DNA of 14,562 bases from NCBI GenBank assembly GCA_946611445.1, contig CAMODP010000029.1, positions 1-14,562 of the forward strand. The letters are read 5' to 3'. Source of the DNA: an uncultured Eubacterium sp. Lineage in GTDB: Bacteria > Bacillota > Clostridia > Lachnospirales > Lachnospiraceae. The notes under the pieces are model-generated. The model made no database searches, was not told the origin of the DNA, and saw only the letters and a list, made by a program, of their open reading frames with translations. Shown piece by piece: positions 6,795-14,562 of this stretch. The position numbers and the translations under genes were made by a program. How positions within the stretch are numbered: the first letter of the stretch is position 1; every line of letters begins with the position of its first letter.

Positions 6795-6851
6795 TTCTAT
6801 AAAGTTTATCTGCGTTACGTTACACTGATGCATTGAGAAAGGAGAAAGAGT

Positions 6852-8018
6852 ATGAAGAAGAATTTCATGGCTGTTCTGGCTGCGGGCGCACTGGCTCTGG
6901 CACTGGGCGCGGCTCCCGTACTGGCGGAGACGGTTACCATCGGCGTGTATGAGCCGGCTTCCGGCGACAACGGCGCCGGCGGCAAGCAGGAAACACTGGG
7001 CATCCAGTACGCGAACAGCATATGCCCGACGGTGGAGATCGGCGGCACGGAATACGATGTGCAGCTTGATATCGTTGACAATGAGTCCTCCAACGACAAG
7101 GGCCCGTCAGCCGCTTCGAAGCTGGTCGGCGACGGCGTGTCTGTCGTCCTTGGCTCCTATGGCTCCGGCGTATCCATCGCGGCATCTGACATCTTCAAAG
7201 AGGGCGGCGTACCGGCCATCGGCGTCACCTGCACGAATCCGCAGGTCACACAGGGCAATACCCATTACTTCCGGATCTGCTTCCTGGATCCCTTCCAGGG
7301 CAGCGTTCTGGCGAACTTCGCGAATGAGACCTTCGGCGCCAAGAAGGCCTATGTCCTCGCGAAGCTCGGCGACGACTACTCCCAGGGCCTGGCCTTCTAT
7401 TTCACAAAGGCGTTTGAAGGCCTCGGCGGTGAAGTCGTAAAGGCTGATTTTCCGGACGGCAACAGTGATTTCACTTCCTATATTACAGACGCGAAGAACC
7501 AGGGCTGCGACGTCTTCTTCACTCCGACCTCCACAGAGGCAGCCGCGAACACGATCGAGCAGGCAGCCGCGCAGGGCCTTGACATCCCGCTGCTGGCCGG
7601 CGATACATGGGATTCCAACGTCATCCTGAACGCCGCAAAGGGCAAAGATGTCCAGATCTATGTCACAACCTTCTATCAGGAGGGCGGCGACGAGGCGTTC
7701 GACACCGGCATGAAGGAATTCATCAATTCCGATCCGACCAACCTGGCCAACAACGGCGGCGACGACACCGTGGCAGCTGTGACGGCAATGGGCTATGATG
7801 CCTACTTCACTGCCCTCGAGGCCCTGAAGGCAGCCGGATCCACTGATCCTGCCGCCGTGAACGAAGCCCTCTGGACCACGACGTATGACGGCGTATCCGG
7901 CCACATCGAATTTGAGCCGGAAAACGGCGACGCCGTGAGAGATTCCGCATTTGTAAAACAGGCCAACACAGAGACAGGTGCCTGGGACTTCGTAAGTGTC
8001 CAGACGGTCGCGGAATAA
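6852..8018 (+). CDS. livJ: Branched-chain amino acid-type ABC transporter substrate-binding protein
   Basis: A 388-residue exported periplasmic-binding-protein-like (Leu/Ile/Val type) receptor. A signal peptide spans about residues 1-25 (MKKN, hydrophobic AAGALALALGAAP, cleavage after VLA), with no lipobox cysteine. The mature protein starts TVTIGVYEPASGDNGAGG. Family blocks follow: DNESSNDKGPSAASKLVGD, VVLGSYGSGVSIAASDI, the ligand-contact style stretch VTCTNPQVTQGNTHYFRIC, and DDYSQGLAFYFTKAF. AAAGGAG lies just upstream of ATG at 6852. It leads the livJHMGF run. Such receptors bind leucine/isoleucine/valine but also amides, other amino acids and urea, so the ligand is open. The neighbouring opine-type enzyme makes an amino acid derivative conceivable. 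Confidence 0.92.
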   Translation: MKKNFMAVLAAGALALALGAAPVLAETVTIGVYEPASGDNGAGGKQETLGIQYANSICPTVEIGGTEYDVQLDIVDNESSNDKGPSAASKLVGDGVSVVLGSYGSGVSIAASDIFKEGGVPAIGVTCTNPQVTQGNTHYFRICFLDPFQGSVLANFANETFGAKKAYVLAKLGDDYSQGLAFYFTKAFEGLGGEVVKADFPDGNSDFTSYITDAKNQGCDVFFTPTSTEAAANTIEQAAAQGLDIPLLAGDTWDSNVILNAAKGKDVQIYVTTFYQEGGDEAFDTGMKEFINSDPTNLANNGGDDTVAAVTAMGYDAYFTALEALKAAGSTDPAAVNEALWTTTYDGVSGHIEFEPENGDAVRDSAFVKQANTETGAWDFVSVQTVAE

Positions 8019-8057
8019 CCGCTTTCTGTAATATATCACCGTAAACTGAACGTTTTT

Positions 8058-8081
8058 GCGGGCTGCCTGCGGGCAGCCCGC
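8058..8081 (+). promoter_or_regulatory. GC-rich hairpin between livJ and livH
   Basis: A perfect 10-bp stem (GCGGGCTGCC at 8058-8067 and GGCAGCCCGC at 8072-8081) with a four-base loop TGCG lies in the 85-base gap after livJ. No T run follows, so it is not a full terminator. It probably protects the livJ transcript end or partly terminates, giving more binding protein than permease. The position matches the hairpin between dctP and dctQ in the other transporter operon. Confidence 0.65.
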
Positions 8082-8103
8082 ACTGCTACAGGAGAATGAT
8101 TCT

Positions 8104-8988
8104 ATGGACTGGCTCAGCAGAAATCTTCCCTATCTGATGGCGGGCATATCCGTTGGCGGACAGTATGCGCTGATCTCGATCGGCTATACCATGGTATACG
8201 GCATCCTCCGCCTCATCAATTTTGCCCATGGCGACATTTTTATGTGCGCGGGACTCATCATGGTGTACGCCTCGACCGTCATGCCCTGGTATCTCGCCAT
8301 GCCGCTTGTCATTGTCTCTACCGTTGTCATAGGCTTTCTCGTGGAAAGAGCCGCGTACAAGCCTCTCCGCACGGCGCCCCGCATGTCGGTCATGATCTCC
8401 GCGATCGGCGTCTCGTACCTGCTGCAGAACCTGGCCCTGTATGTCACGGGCGGCCTTGCGCAGCAGTACCCGCCGATTCCCTGGATCTCCGATGTCATCA
8501 CTGTCTTTGGCGTGACGACAAAGCGTGTCACCGTGATCACGCCCCCTCTGGTACTCCTGCTCGTCATCGGCCTTGTCTTCCTTATTCAGAAAACGAAGAT
8601 CGGCATGGCCATGCGCGCCGCGTCAAAGGATTTTGAGACTTCACAGCTGATGGGCATCAAAATCAACTCTGTCATCAGCTTTACCTTCATCATCGGATCC
8701 TTCCTGGCTGCGGTCGGCAGCTTTCTGTTTTTCTCCAACTACACCGGCGTTACGCCGACAGTCGGCGCGATGCCCGGCCTGAAGGCCTTTGTCGCGGCGG
8801 TGTTCGGCGGAATCGGTTCCATTCCCGGAGCCGTGATCGGCGCATTTGTCATCGGCATCAGTGAGAATATTATCAAGGGTCTCGGCTGGACGACATTTTC
8901 GGACGCGTTCACCTTCGCCCTTCTGATCGTTGTGCTGATCTGGCGCCCGACCGGTATTTTCGGCGAAGCAGCCACCGACAAAGTCTGA
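8104..8988 (+). CDS. livH: ABC transporter permease LivH
   Basis: A 294-residue integral membrane permease of the LivH branch. It shows the hallmark N-terminal block GGQYALISIGYTMVYGILRL (residues 18-37) followed by INFAHGD, and the conserved C-terminal blocks FVAAVFGGIGSIPGAVIGAF and LIWRPTGIFG. The start at 8104 is preferred over an in-frame ATG at 8056 because AGGAG (8090-8094) sits 9 bases upstream and because the longer form would run through the intercistronic hairpin. The length is normal for the family (about 290). livM begins 16 bases downstream. With LivM it forms the membrane channel energised by LivG and LivF. Confidence 0.95.
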   Translation: MDWLSRNLPYLMAGISVGGQYALISIGYTMVYGILRLINFAHGDIFMCAGLIMVYASTVMPWYLAMPLVIVSTVVIGFLVERAAYKPLRTAPRMSVMISAIGVSYLLQNLALYVTGGLAQQYPPIPWISDVITVFGVTTKRVTVITPPLVLLLVIGLVFLIQKTKIGMAMRAASKDFETSQLMGIKINSVISFTFIIGSFLAAVGSFLFFSNYTGVTPTVGAMPGLKAFVAAVFGGIGSIPGAVIGAFVIGISENIIKGLGWTTFSDAFTFALLIVVLIWRPTGIFGEAATDKV

Positions 8989-9004
8989 GAAAGGAGGAAG
9001 TACC

Positions 9005-10075
9005 GTGAGCAAACAGAAAGAAATTACCATCAATGTCGTTCTCATAGGCGTTTTTCTCCTTCTCCTCTTCATCCTTGAGAGAATCCTCCCGTCGACATCC
9101 ATGCTCTTCACGGTTCTGAAAAAAGGCGCGATCTACGCGCTCGTCGCGGTTTCCATGAACCTGCTGAACGGCTTTACCGGGCTGTTTTCGCTCGGCCAGG
9201 CCGGCTTTATGCTGGTCGGCGCCTATACCTACGGCGTCCTGACGATCCCGGTCGCCGACCGCGCCAACGTATATATGTACTTCGACGGGGGACTCATCCA
9301 GTTCGCCCTGCACCCGATCATCGCGATCGTACTGGCGGGTGTGTTCGCGGGTGTGTTCGCCTATCTGATCGGTCTGCCGGTGCTCCGCCTGAAGAGCGAC
9401 TATCTGGCGATCGCCACCCTCGGCTTCGCCGAGATCATCCGCGCAATCTTTCAGTGGGACAAGCTCGGGCCGGTCACGAACGGATCAAACCTGCTCCGCA
9501 ACTATCCCAGCTACAAGAGCCTGCTCTTCTATTTCGCGGCTTCAGGCATCTGCATCGCGCTCATCGTCATGCTGATCAATTCCACCTACGGGCGCGCGTT
9601 CAAGGCCATCCGGGACGACGAAGTCGCAGCGGAAGCCATGGGAATTAACCTGGCGCACCACAAGCAGATCGCGTTTGTGGTAAGCTCCTTTTTTGCCGGC
9701 GTGTCCGGCGCCCTGCTGGCGATGTACCAGACCTCCGTGCAGGCGGCAATGTTCAAGTCCGCCATGACCTACGAGATCCTTCTCATCGTCGTGATCGGCG
9801 GCATCGGCTCGGTGACGGGCAGCTGCATCAGCTCCTTCCTGTTCATCATCCTGTCAGAGTGGCTGCTGCGCTTCCTCGATACGGATACCTACATCGGCAG
9901 TTTTCATGTTCCGCTCCTGCGGTCCGGCTTCCGGAAGGTCGTCTTCGCGGTCATCATCATGATTATCGTGCTGTTTTTCCGGAAGGGAATCATGGGTGAA
10001 CGGGAGTTTTCGGTGCGGCGCATCGCAGACCGCATCGCTGGCAGAAAGGCGAAGGGAGGCACCGCGCATGAATGA
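9005..10075 (+). CDS. livM: ABC transporter permease LivM
   Basis: A 356-residue integral membrane permease, partner of LivH. Family blocks are ALVAVSMNLLNGFTGLFSLG near 41-60, LPVLRLKSDYLAIATLGFAE near 124-143, and INSTYGRAFKAIRDDEVAAE followed by AMGIN near 191-215, the cytoplasmic loop thought to contact the ATPases. The gene starts with GTG at 9005, seven bases after a very strong AAAGGAGG; no ATG lies nearby. The last eight bases overlap livG, indicating coupled translation. The basic C-terminal tail (RRIADRIAGRKAKGG) is cytoplasmic. Confidence 0.95.
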   Translation: MSKQKEITINVVLIGVFLLLLFILERILPSTSMLFTVLKKGAIYALVAVSMNLLNGFTGLFSLGQAGFMLVGAYTYGVLTIPVADRANVYMYFDGGLIQFALHPIIAIVLAGVFAGVFAYLIGLPVLRLKSDYLAIATLGFAEIIRAIFQWDKLGPVTNGSNLLRNYPSYKSLLFYFAASGICIALIVMLINSTYGRAFKAIRDDEVAAEAMGINLAHHKQIAFVVSSFFAGVSGALLAMYQTSVQAAMFKSAMTYEILLIVVIGGIGSVTGSCISSFLFIILSEWLLRFLDTDTYIGSFHVPLLRSGFRKVVFAVIIMIIVLFFRKGIMGEREFSVRRIADRIAGRKAKGGTAHE

Positions 10076-10902
10076 CAACGTCCTGAAAATAGAACACGTC
10101 ACGATGCAGTTCGGCGGTGTGGTGGCCGTAGACGACCTGAACCTGGAGGTAAACCGGGGCGAGATCGTCTCTCTGATCGGTCCGAACGGAGCCGGAAAGA
10201 CCACAGCCTTCAACGTCATCACTGGCGTATACCCGCCTACGAACGGCGCTGTGTACTTCGAGGGAAAAAAGATTGTCGAAAACCATCCGCGCGGAAAGAT
10301 GAAAAAGCTCTATGCCGGTGAACACGCGGACGAGTATATGAAGACTCTTGCCCCGACCCCCGACAAAATCACAAAGCTCGGGATCGCGCGCACATTTCAG
10401 AATATCCGTCTGTTCAAGAGCCAGACCGTATTCGAGAACATCCTCATCGCCGAACACCTTCGGCGCACGAGCAACCTCTTTTCCGCCACGCTCCACCTGA
10501 ACGGCGCGGAAGAAAAGCATATGCGCGACGAGGCCGACCGCCTGCTGGGCATCCTCGGACTGGAGGATGTCCGCAACGAACCCGCCGTCTCCCTGCCCTA
10601 CGGCAAACAGCGCCGGGTGGAAATTGCCCGGGCCCTTGCCACCAGGCCCAGCCTGCTTCTCCTGGATGAGCCCGCGGCCGGCATGAACCCGCAGGAAACA
10701 GTTGAGCTCACCAATTTCATCGGACAGATCCGCAAGGACTTCGGGCTCACCATCTTTATGATTGAACACCATATGGACCTTGTCATGGAGATCTCTGAAC
10801 GGATCTATGTGCTCGATTTCGGGCGTCTCATCGCGCATGGAACGCCGGAAGACGTGCAGAACGATCCTAAGGTGATCAGCGCGTATCTGGGGGTGCAGGA
10901 AG

Positions 10903-10910
<8 letters not shown>
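10068..10910 (+). CDS. livG: ABC transporter ATP-binding protein LivG with an extra loop
   Basis: A 280-residue cytoplasmic ATPase of the importer. Walker A is GPNGAGKTT (38-46), the Q-loop lies in RTFQNIRLF (108-116, Q111), the signature is LPYGKQRRVEIA (176-187), Walker B is LLLLDEPAAGM (196-206) and the H-loop is H234. Family members are usually about 255 residues. The extra length sits at about residues 70-97, between the FEGKKI strand and ITKLGIARTFQ, with a charged KMKKLYAGEHADEY sequence. The start at 10068 is set by GGGAGG (10054-10059), eight bases upstream. An in-frame ATG at 9996 lies deep in livM and has no such site. It overlaps livM by 8 bases and livF by 8 bases. Confidence 0.95.
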
Positions 10911-11625
<715 letters not shown>

Positions 11626-11639
11626 GGAGAATCAGTTAC

Positions 11640-11765
11640 ATGGTCGTCGGACGGCTCAGCCGCCAGTTTGCCGAGGACAGGGCATTGTTTGTGCCCTCCT
11701 GCATGCCTCCCGTTTCTGTTCCTCACTTGCGGCGGATATCCAACCTTCTTTCTATGTCCCAATAA
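11640..11765 (+). CDS. Possible 41-residue peptide after livF (doubtful)
   Basis: An ATG at 11640 follows AAGGAG by 10 bases and opens a 41-codon frame ending in TAA at 11763-11765. The peptide begins MVVGRLSRQFAEDRALF and ends LLSMSQ. It has no signal peptide, membrane helix or recognised motif. The well-placed ribosome binding site and its position as last member of the liv operon argue for translation. The short length, an internal imperfect hairpin (about 11677-11700) and the lack of any known match argue that it is a chance frame or the start of a decayed gene. Confidence 0.25.
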   Translation: MVVGRLSRQFAEDRALFVPSCMPPVSVPHLRRISNLLSMSQ

Positions 11766-11797
11766 TACATCCTGCCGTTTCCTGATACAACAGCAAA

Positions 11798-11824
11798 GGA
11801 GACAGGGGTCTGACCCCTGTCTCC
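11798..11824. repeat. 27-bp GC-rich palindrome between convergent operons (terminator or dispersed repeat)
   Basis: Arms GGAGACAGGGGTC (11798-11810) and GACCCCTGTCTCC (11812-11824) are exact complements around one central base. A partial copy of the right arm, TGTCTCC, follows at 11827-11833. It lies between livF (plus) and yjfF (minus, stop at 11848). Minus-strand transcripts would meet TTTGCTG and plus-strand transcripts TACTTTTATAT after it, so a weak bidirectional terminator is plausible. GGGGTCTGACCCC palindromes of this kind occur, as I recall, as dispersed intergenic repeats in several bacterial groups. Only one copy is in this window. No other gene is seen in the 222 bases between the operons apart from the doubtful ORF. 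Confidence 0.6.
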
Positions 11825-11847
11825 TCTGTCTCCTACTTTTATATCGG

Positions 11848-12912
11848 TCAATTCCTTTTTCCTCTTACGGAAAGCACCACACTCTGCAGGATAATGAAGA
11901 AGCAGAGCATCACGCCGGTTGTAATGGACTGCCACCACGGATCGCGCAGACCGGAGGCGACGACAATGGCCTTGATCGTCGTCAGCGTCAGGACGCCGAA
12001 GAAAGTGCCGACCACGTTGCCGACGCCGCCTGTCAGAAGCGTGCCGCCTATGATGGAGCACGCGATGGCGTTCATCTCCGAGGCATTCGCGTTGGTGGCA
12101 TTGCCGGCCCCTACGTGCATCATGAAGACCAGGCCGGCAATCCCCGCCAGGAGGCTGCTGCACAGATGCGCCAGGAACCGTGTCCTGCGCACATTGACGC
12201 CCAGCATCAGCGCGCTCTGCCGGTTGCCGCCGACCGCATAGAAGCCCCGTCCGAGACCGGACCAGCGCAGCAGGATGAATACCAGTATGACCAGTATCAG
12301 GGCAATCACCACGCCGGGTTCGATATGAGCCGGGATGATGACGCCTTTTTTATTCGGAGATCCCAGAAACGGTATATTGATCCGCGTCTGGAGGATGTCC
12401 ATCAGATTCTGCGGCGCTTTCTGCGGGGCGACACTGATAATGGTAATCATGCCCCTGCCGAAAAACAGGCCGGCCAGGGTGATGATAAACGGCTGTATCT
12501 CCAGATAGGCGATCAGGTACCCCTGCACCAGACCGTAGGCCAGTCCGATCAGAATGGCCATGACGGCGGCCATGAAAATCCGAAAACCCTCTCCGGCCCC
12601 GACGGCCAGCCGAAGATTCTCGAAGGGCGCCAGACTGCCGTTCAGGATCATCACCCCCACCATCGTGACCAGCGCGGTCACGCTGCCCACGGAAATATCA
12701 ATGCTGCCTGTGATCATGACAATGGTCAGAGAACAGGCGATAATGAGCAGGAACGCGTTGTCATTGAGCAGGTCAAAAAGCATCTGCGGTTTTCGGAAGC
12801 CGCCGCCCAGGATGATCATGGAACCCGCGTAGAGCACCAGGAAAATGCCGATTGTGATGCTCATCAGCAGCATTGTATCAGAAATGGGTTCTCTCTGTCC
12901 ATTTTTCTTCAT
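11848..12912 (-). CDS. yjfF: Sugar ABC transporter permease, YjfF-like
   Basis: A 354-residue integral membrane permease of the ribose/galactofuranose-type (BPD_transp_2) family. Landmarks are the MITGSIDISVGSV block near residues 67-78, LAYGLVQGYLIAYLEIQPFI, GRGFYAVGGNRQSALMLGVN and a C-terminal GGTLLTGGVGNVVGTFFGVL. It is slightly longer than the E. coli protein (about 330). The start at 12912 is three bases after the preceding permease stop and has an AAAGGGGG site overlapping that stop. The order ATPase, permease, permease (ytfR-ytfT-yjfF) matches the E. coli ytfQRT-yjfF operon, which takes up galactofuranose. The family makes a sugar importer secure, but the exact sugar is not. Confidence 0.88.
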   Translation of the reverse strand: MKKNGQREPISDTMLLMSITIGIFLVLYAGSMIILGGGFRKPQMLFDLLNDNAFLLIIACSLTIVMITGSIDISVGSVTALVTMVGVMILNGSLAPFENLRLAVGAGEGFRIFMAAVMAILIGLAYGLVQGYLIAYLEIQPFIITLAGLFFGRGMITIISVAPQKAPQNLMDILQTRINIPFLGSPNKKGVIIPAHIEPGVVIALILVILVFILLRWSGLGRGFYAVGGNRQSALMLGVNVRRTRFLAHLCSSLLAGIAGLVFMMHVGAGNATNANASEMNAIACSIIGGTLLTGGVGNVVGTFFGVLTLTTIKAIVVASGLRDPWWQSITTGVMLCFFIILQSVVLSVRGKRN

Positions 12913-12915
12913 GAT

Positions 12916-13977
12916 TTAAGCCCCCTTTCCGGCTGCCGCCGCGCGTCCCCGCCCGGATCTCTTTTTCCAGAACTCACTCACGGCGTCCTTCACGACCGGA
13001 GAACCCATCACGACAAGGATAATGATGACAACGGCTTTGTACGCCTTTACATCGGTCGAGGAGACCTTCATGGCATACAGCGTGATCGTCAGCATCTGAA
13101 TCGCGTAGGCGCCCAGAACGGAACCGATCATGCGGAATTTGCCTCCGCCCAGAGAATTTCCTCCGATTGCGACTGCCAGGATGGCATCCATCTCGATATT
13201 GATCAGGATGGTCTCATGGTTGATCAGGCTGAGGCGGCAGACATTGATCATGCCGGCCACGGCGCAGCACGCTCCCAGGATGATAAAGGCCAGCAGCTTG
13301 ATCCAGATATGATTGATGCCGTTCAGACGCGCGGCTCCCTGATTGATGCCGACCGTCTGTACATACAGTCCCAGATTGGTAAACCGGAAAACCAGCGCGA
13401 AGAGGATCCCTGTCACGATCACGATCAGGATCGGCGTCGGAACCGGTATTCCCGGGATAAAGCTGCCGATCGCCGTAATGATCGGGCTTTCCACCGTGGG
13501 GGTGGCTCCGCCGTTGATCCAGTAGGCGATGCTCCGGCCGCAGGTAAACAGGATCAGCGTGGCGATCATTGGCTGGATTTTGAAAAAGGCAACCAGCGTA
13601 CCGTTCAGGGATCCGAATATCATGGCCACGATACAGCACAGAAGAAAACCCGCGATAACGCGGCCGCCGCCGATGGATCCGCCCTTCAGCACCTTTACAA
13701 ACACGCTGCCGGCAATGGCCGCCAGGGCGCCCACGGAGATATCCTGTCCGCCCGACGCGGCTGTGACCAGTGTCATGCCCATGGCGAGAACCACCAGCTC
13801 CGAAGCGCCGTTCAGGATACTGATCAGGTTGCCCTGCAGGACCGGGAAACCGTTATTATTTGACGCGATTCCCACAGAGAAGAATTCAGGATCACGAAAC
13901 AGGTTGAAAACGACCAGCAGCAGTATCGCTATGACAGGGATCAGCAGCTGGGAATAATTGCTCAGTTTTTTTGCCAT
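12916..13977 (-). CDS. ytfT: Sugar ABC transporter permease, YtfT-like
   Basis: A 353-residue integral membrane permease, first of a permease pair. Landmarks are TAASGGQDISVGALAAIAGS at about 72-91 and SLNGTLVAFFKIQPMIATL, plus a C-terminal AVAIGGNSLGGGKFRMIGSV followed by LGAY. The frame is open to a GTG at 13989, but that codon overlaps the GGGAGG site itself, so ATG at 13977 (11 bases after the site) is chosen. It begins two bases after the final base of the ATPase stop codon and ends three bases before yjfF, so all three are tightly coupled. The basic Arg/Ala/Gly-rich C-terminal tail is cytoplasmic. Confidence 0.88.
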   Translation of the reverse strand: MAKKLSNYSQLLIPVIAILLLVVFNLFRDPEFFSVGIASNNNGFPVLQGNLISILNGASELVVLAMGMTLVTAASGGQDISVGALAAIAGSVFVKVLKGGSIGGGRVIAGFLLCCIVAMIFGSLNGTLVAFFKIQPMIATLILFTCGRSIAYWINGGATPTVESPIITAIGSFIPGIPVPTPILIVIVTGILFALVFRFTNLGLYVQTVGINQGAARLNGINHIWIKLLAFIILGACCAVAGMINVCRLSLINHETILINIEMDAILAVAIGGNSLGGGKFRMIGSVLGAYAIQMLTITLYAMKVSSTDVKAYKAVVIIILVVMGSPVVKDAVSEFWKKRSGRGRAAAAGKGA

Positions 13978-13978
13978 A

Positions 13979-14562
13979 CTATTGCTCACCTCCCGCGATC
14001 GTCATCATGACGCGGTCCTGCGTCAGCTCCTCTCCTGTCAGCTCCCCGACGATCTTTCTGTCTCTCATGACAATCAGCCGGGAACAGGTCCGCAGCATCT
14101 CCTCAATCTCAGACGAGATAAAGGTGATGCTCATGCCCTCTTCCGCCAGCTTCAGCACCAGCTTCTGTATCTCTGTTTTTGTCCCGACATCGATGCCGCG
14201 GGTGGGCTCATCCAGGATCAGGTACTGCGGATGCGTCAGGAGCCAGCGCGCCAGAATCACCTTCTGCTGGTTGCCGCCGGACAGGGACTTGATCGGCGTA
14301 TCAGCCGAAGCTGTCTTGATATCCAGCGTCTTGATATATTCATCCGCGAAGGCCTCCGCCTGCGCCCTGGAGAAGGGATGGAAAAAGCCCTTCATAACCT
14401 GCAGCGCGAGGATGATGTTGTCCCTGACCGAGAGATCCGCGATGATGCCGTCCCGCTTGCGGTCCTCCGGCAGATAGCCGATACCCTGCTTCATGGCGTC
14501 GTGCGGCTTGGTGATCCTGACGTCCTTGCCGTGCACCTTCACCCAGCCGCCGGTCACGCGGT
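13979..14562 (-). CDS. ytfR: Sugar ABC transporter ATP-binding protein, YtfR-like, C-terminal part (cut by window edge)
   Basis: The last 193 codons are visible; the gene continues beyond base 14562. Family members are about 500 residues with two ATPase domains, and this is the second. IGYLPEDRKRDGII is the diagnostic block of sugar ABC ATPases, followed by the signature SLSGGNQQKVILARW and Walker B LILDEPTRGIDVG. The H-loop position reads ISSEIEE without histidine, as usual for the second domain of RbsA/MglA/YtfR-type proteins. The GTG near 14557 is internal, not a start. The stop (TAG, 13979-13981) lies one base before the ytfT start. The binding protein gene (ytfQ-like) would be expected upstream, outside the window. 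Confidence 0.9.
   Translation of the reverse strand, partial: RVTGGWVKVHGKDVRITKPHDAMKQGIGYLPEDRKRDGIIADLSVRDNIILALQVMKGFFHPFSRAQAEAFADEYIKTLDIKTASADTPIKSLSGGNQQKVILARWLLTHPQYLILDEPTRGIDVGTKTEIQKLVLKLAEEGMSITFISSEIEEMLRTCSRLIVMRDRKIVGELTGEELTQDRVMMTIAGGEQ
13989..13994 (-). promoter_or_regulatory. Ribosome binding site fixing the ytfT start
   Basis: GGGAGG on the minus strand inside the last codons of the ATPase gene. It is 11 bases before ATG at 13977 and overlaps the alternative GTG at 13987-13989, which rules that GTG out as the main start. Confidence 0.7.

Noticed and set aside
11668..13863. A 731-codon open frame on the plus strand covering the two sugar permease genes
   Set aside because: It is the antisense of yjfF and ytfT, which have clear family motifs, operon spacing and ribosome sites. 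The translation is rich in Asp, His, Gln and Arg with no domain, as expected from the reverse complement of hydrophobic GC-rich codons.

Overview
The window looks like a chromosomal piece of an anaerobic, moderately GC-rich bacterium, most likely a clostridial (Lachnospiraceae-like) Firmicute. The grounds are strong GGAGG-type ribosome binding sites, tight operons, a CdaR/PucR-type regulator, a TRAP transporter, a eutA gene and a Ytf-type sugar ABC importer. The organism is an inference. Neither complete solute-binding protein has a lipobox cysteine, so a diderm lineage (for example Synergistetes or Negativicutes) stays possible.

Left half, minus strand (5167 down to 1): a co-directional run, probably one operon, of an octopine/nopaline-type dehydrogenase, a complete TRAP transporter (dctP, dctQ, dctM), a small membrane-anchored protein of unknown function, and the 5' end of eutA (reactivase of ethanolamine ammonia-lyase), which runs off the left edge. 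Upstream of it lies a CdaR-like regulator (6643 to 5462) that ends in a strong 16-bp terminator hairpin, so it is not simply co-transcribed with the dehydrogenase.

Centre, plus strand (6852 to 11625): a complete branched-chain/hydrophobic amino acid type ABC importer, livJHMGF, divergent from the regulator. The 208-bp divergent region holds a good promoter for livJ, an extended -10 promoter for the regulator, and a cluster of ATTGC/GCAAT repeats between them that looks like an operator.

Right end, minus strand (14562 down to 11848): the distal part of a Ytf/Yjf-type sugar ABC operon (ytfR 3' part, ytfT, yjfF), convergent with livF. Between them lie a doubtful 41-codon ORF and a near-perfect 27-bp GC-rich palindrome that may be a terminator or a dispersed repeat.

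The most interesting inference is that the regulator, the liv importer, the TRAP importer, the opine-type dehydrogenase and eutA form one catabolic unit. The dehydrogenase would cleave (or make) an N-carboxyalkyl amine. The eutA neighbour raises the testable idea that the amine is ethanolamine. Transport and enzyme families are secure; substrates are not.
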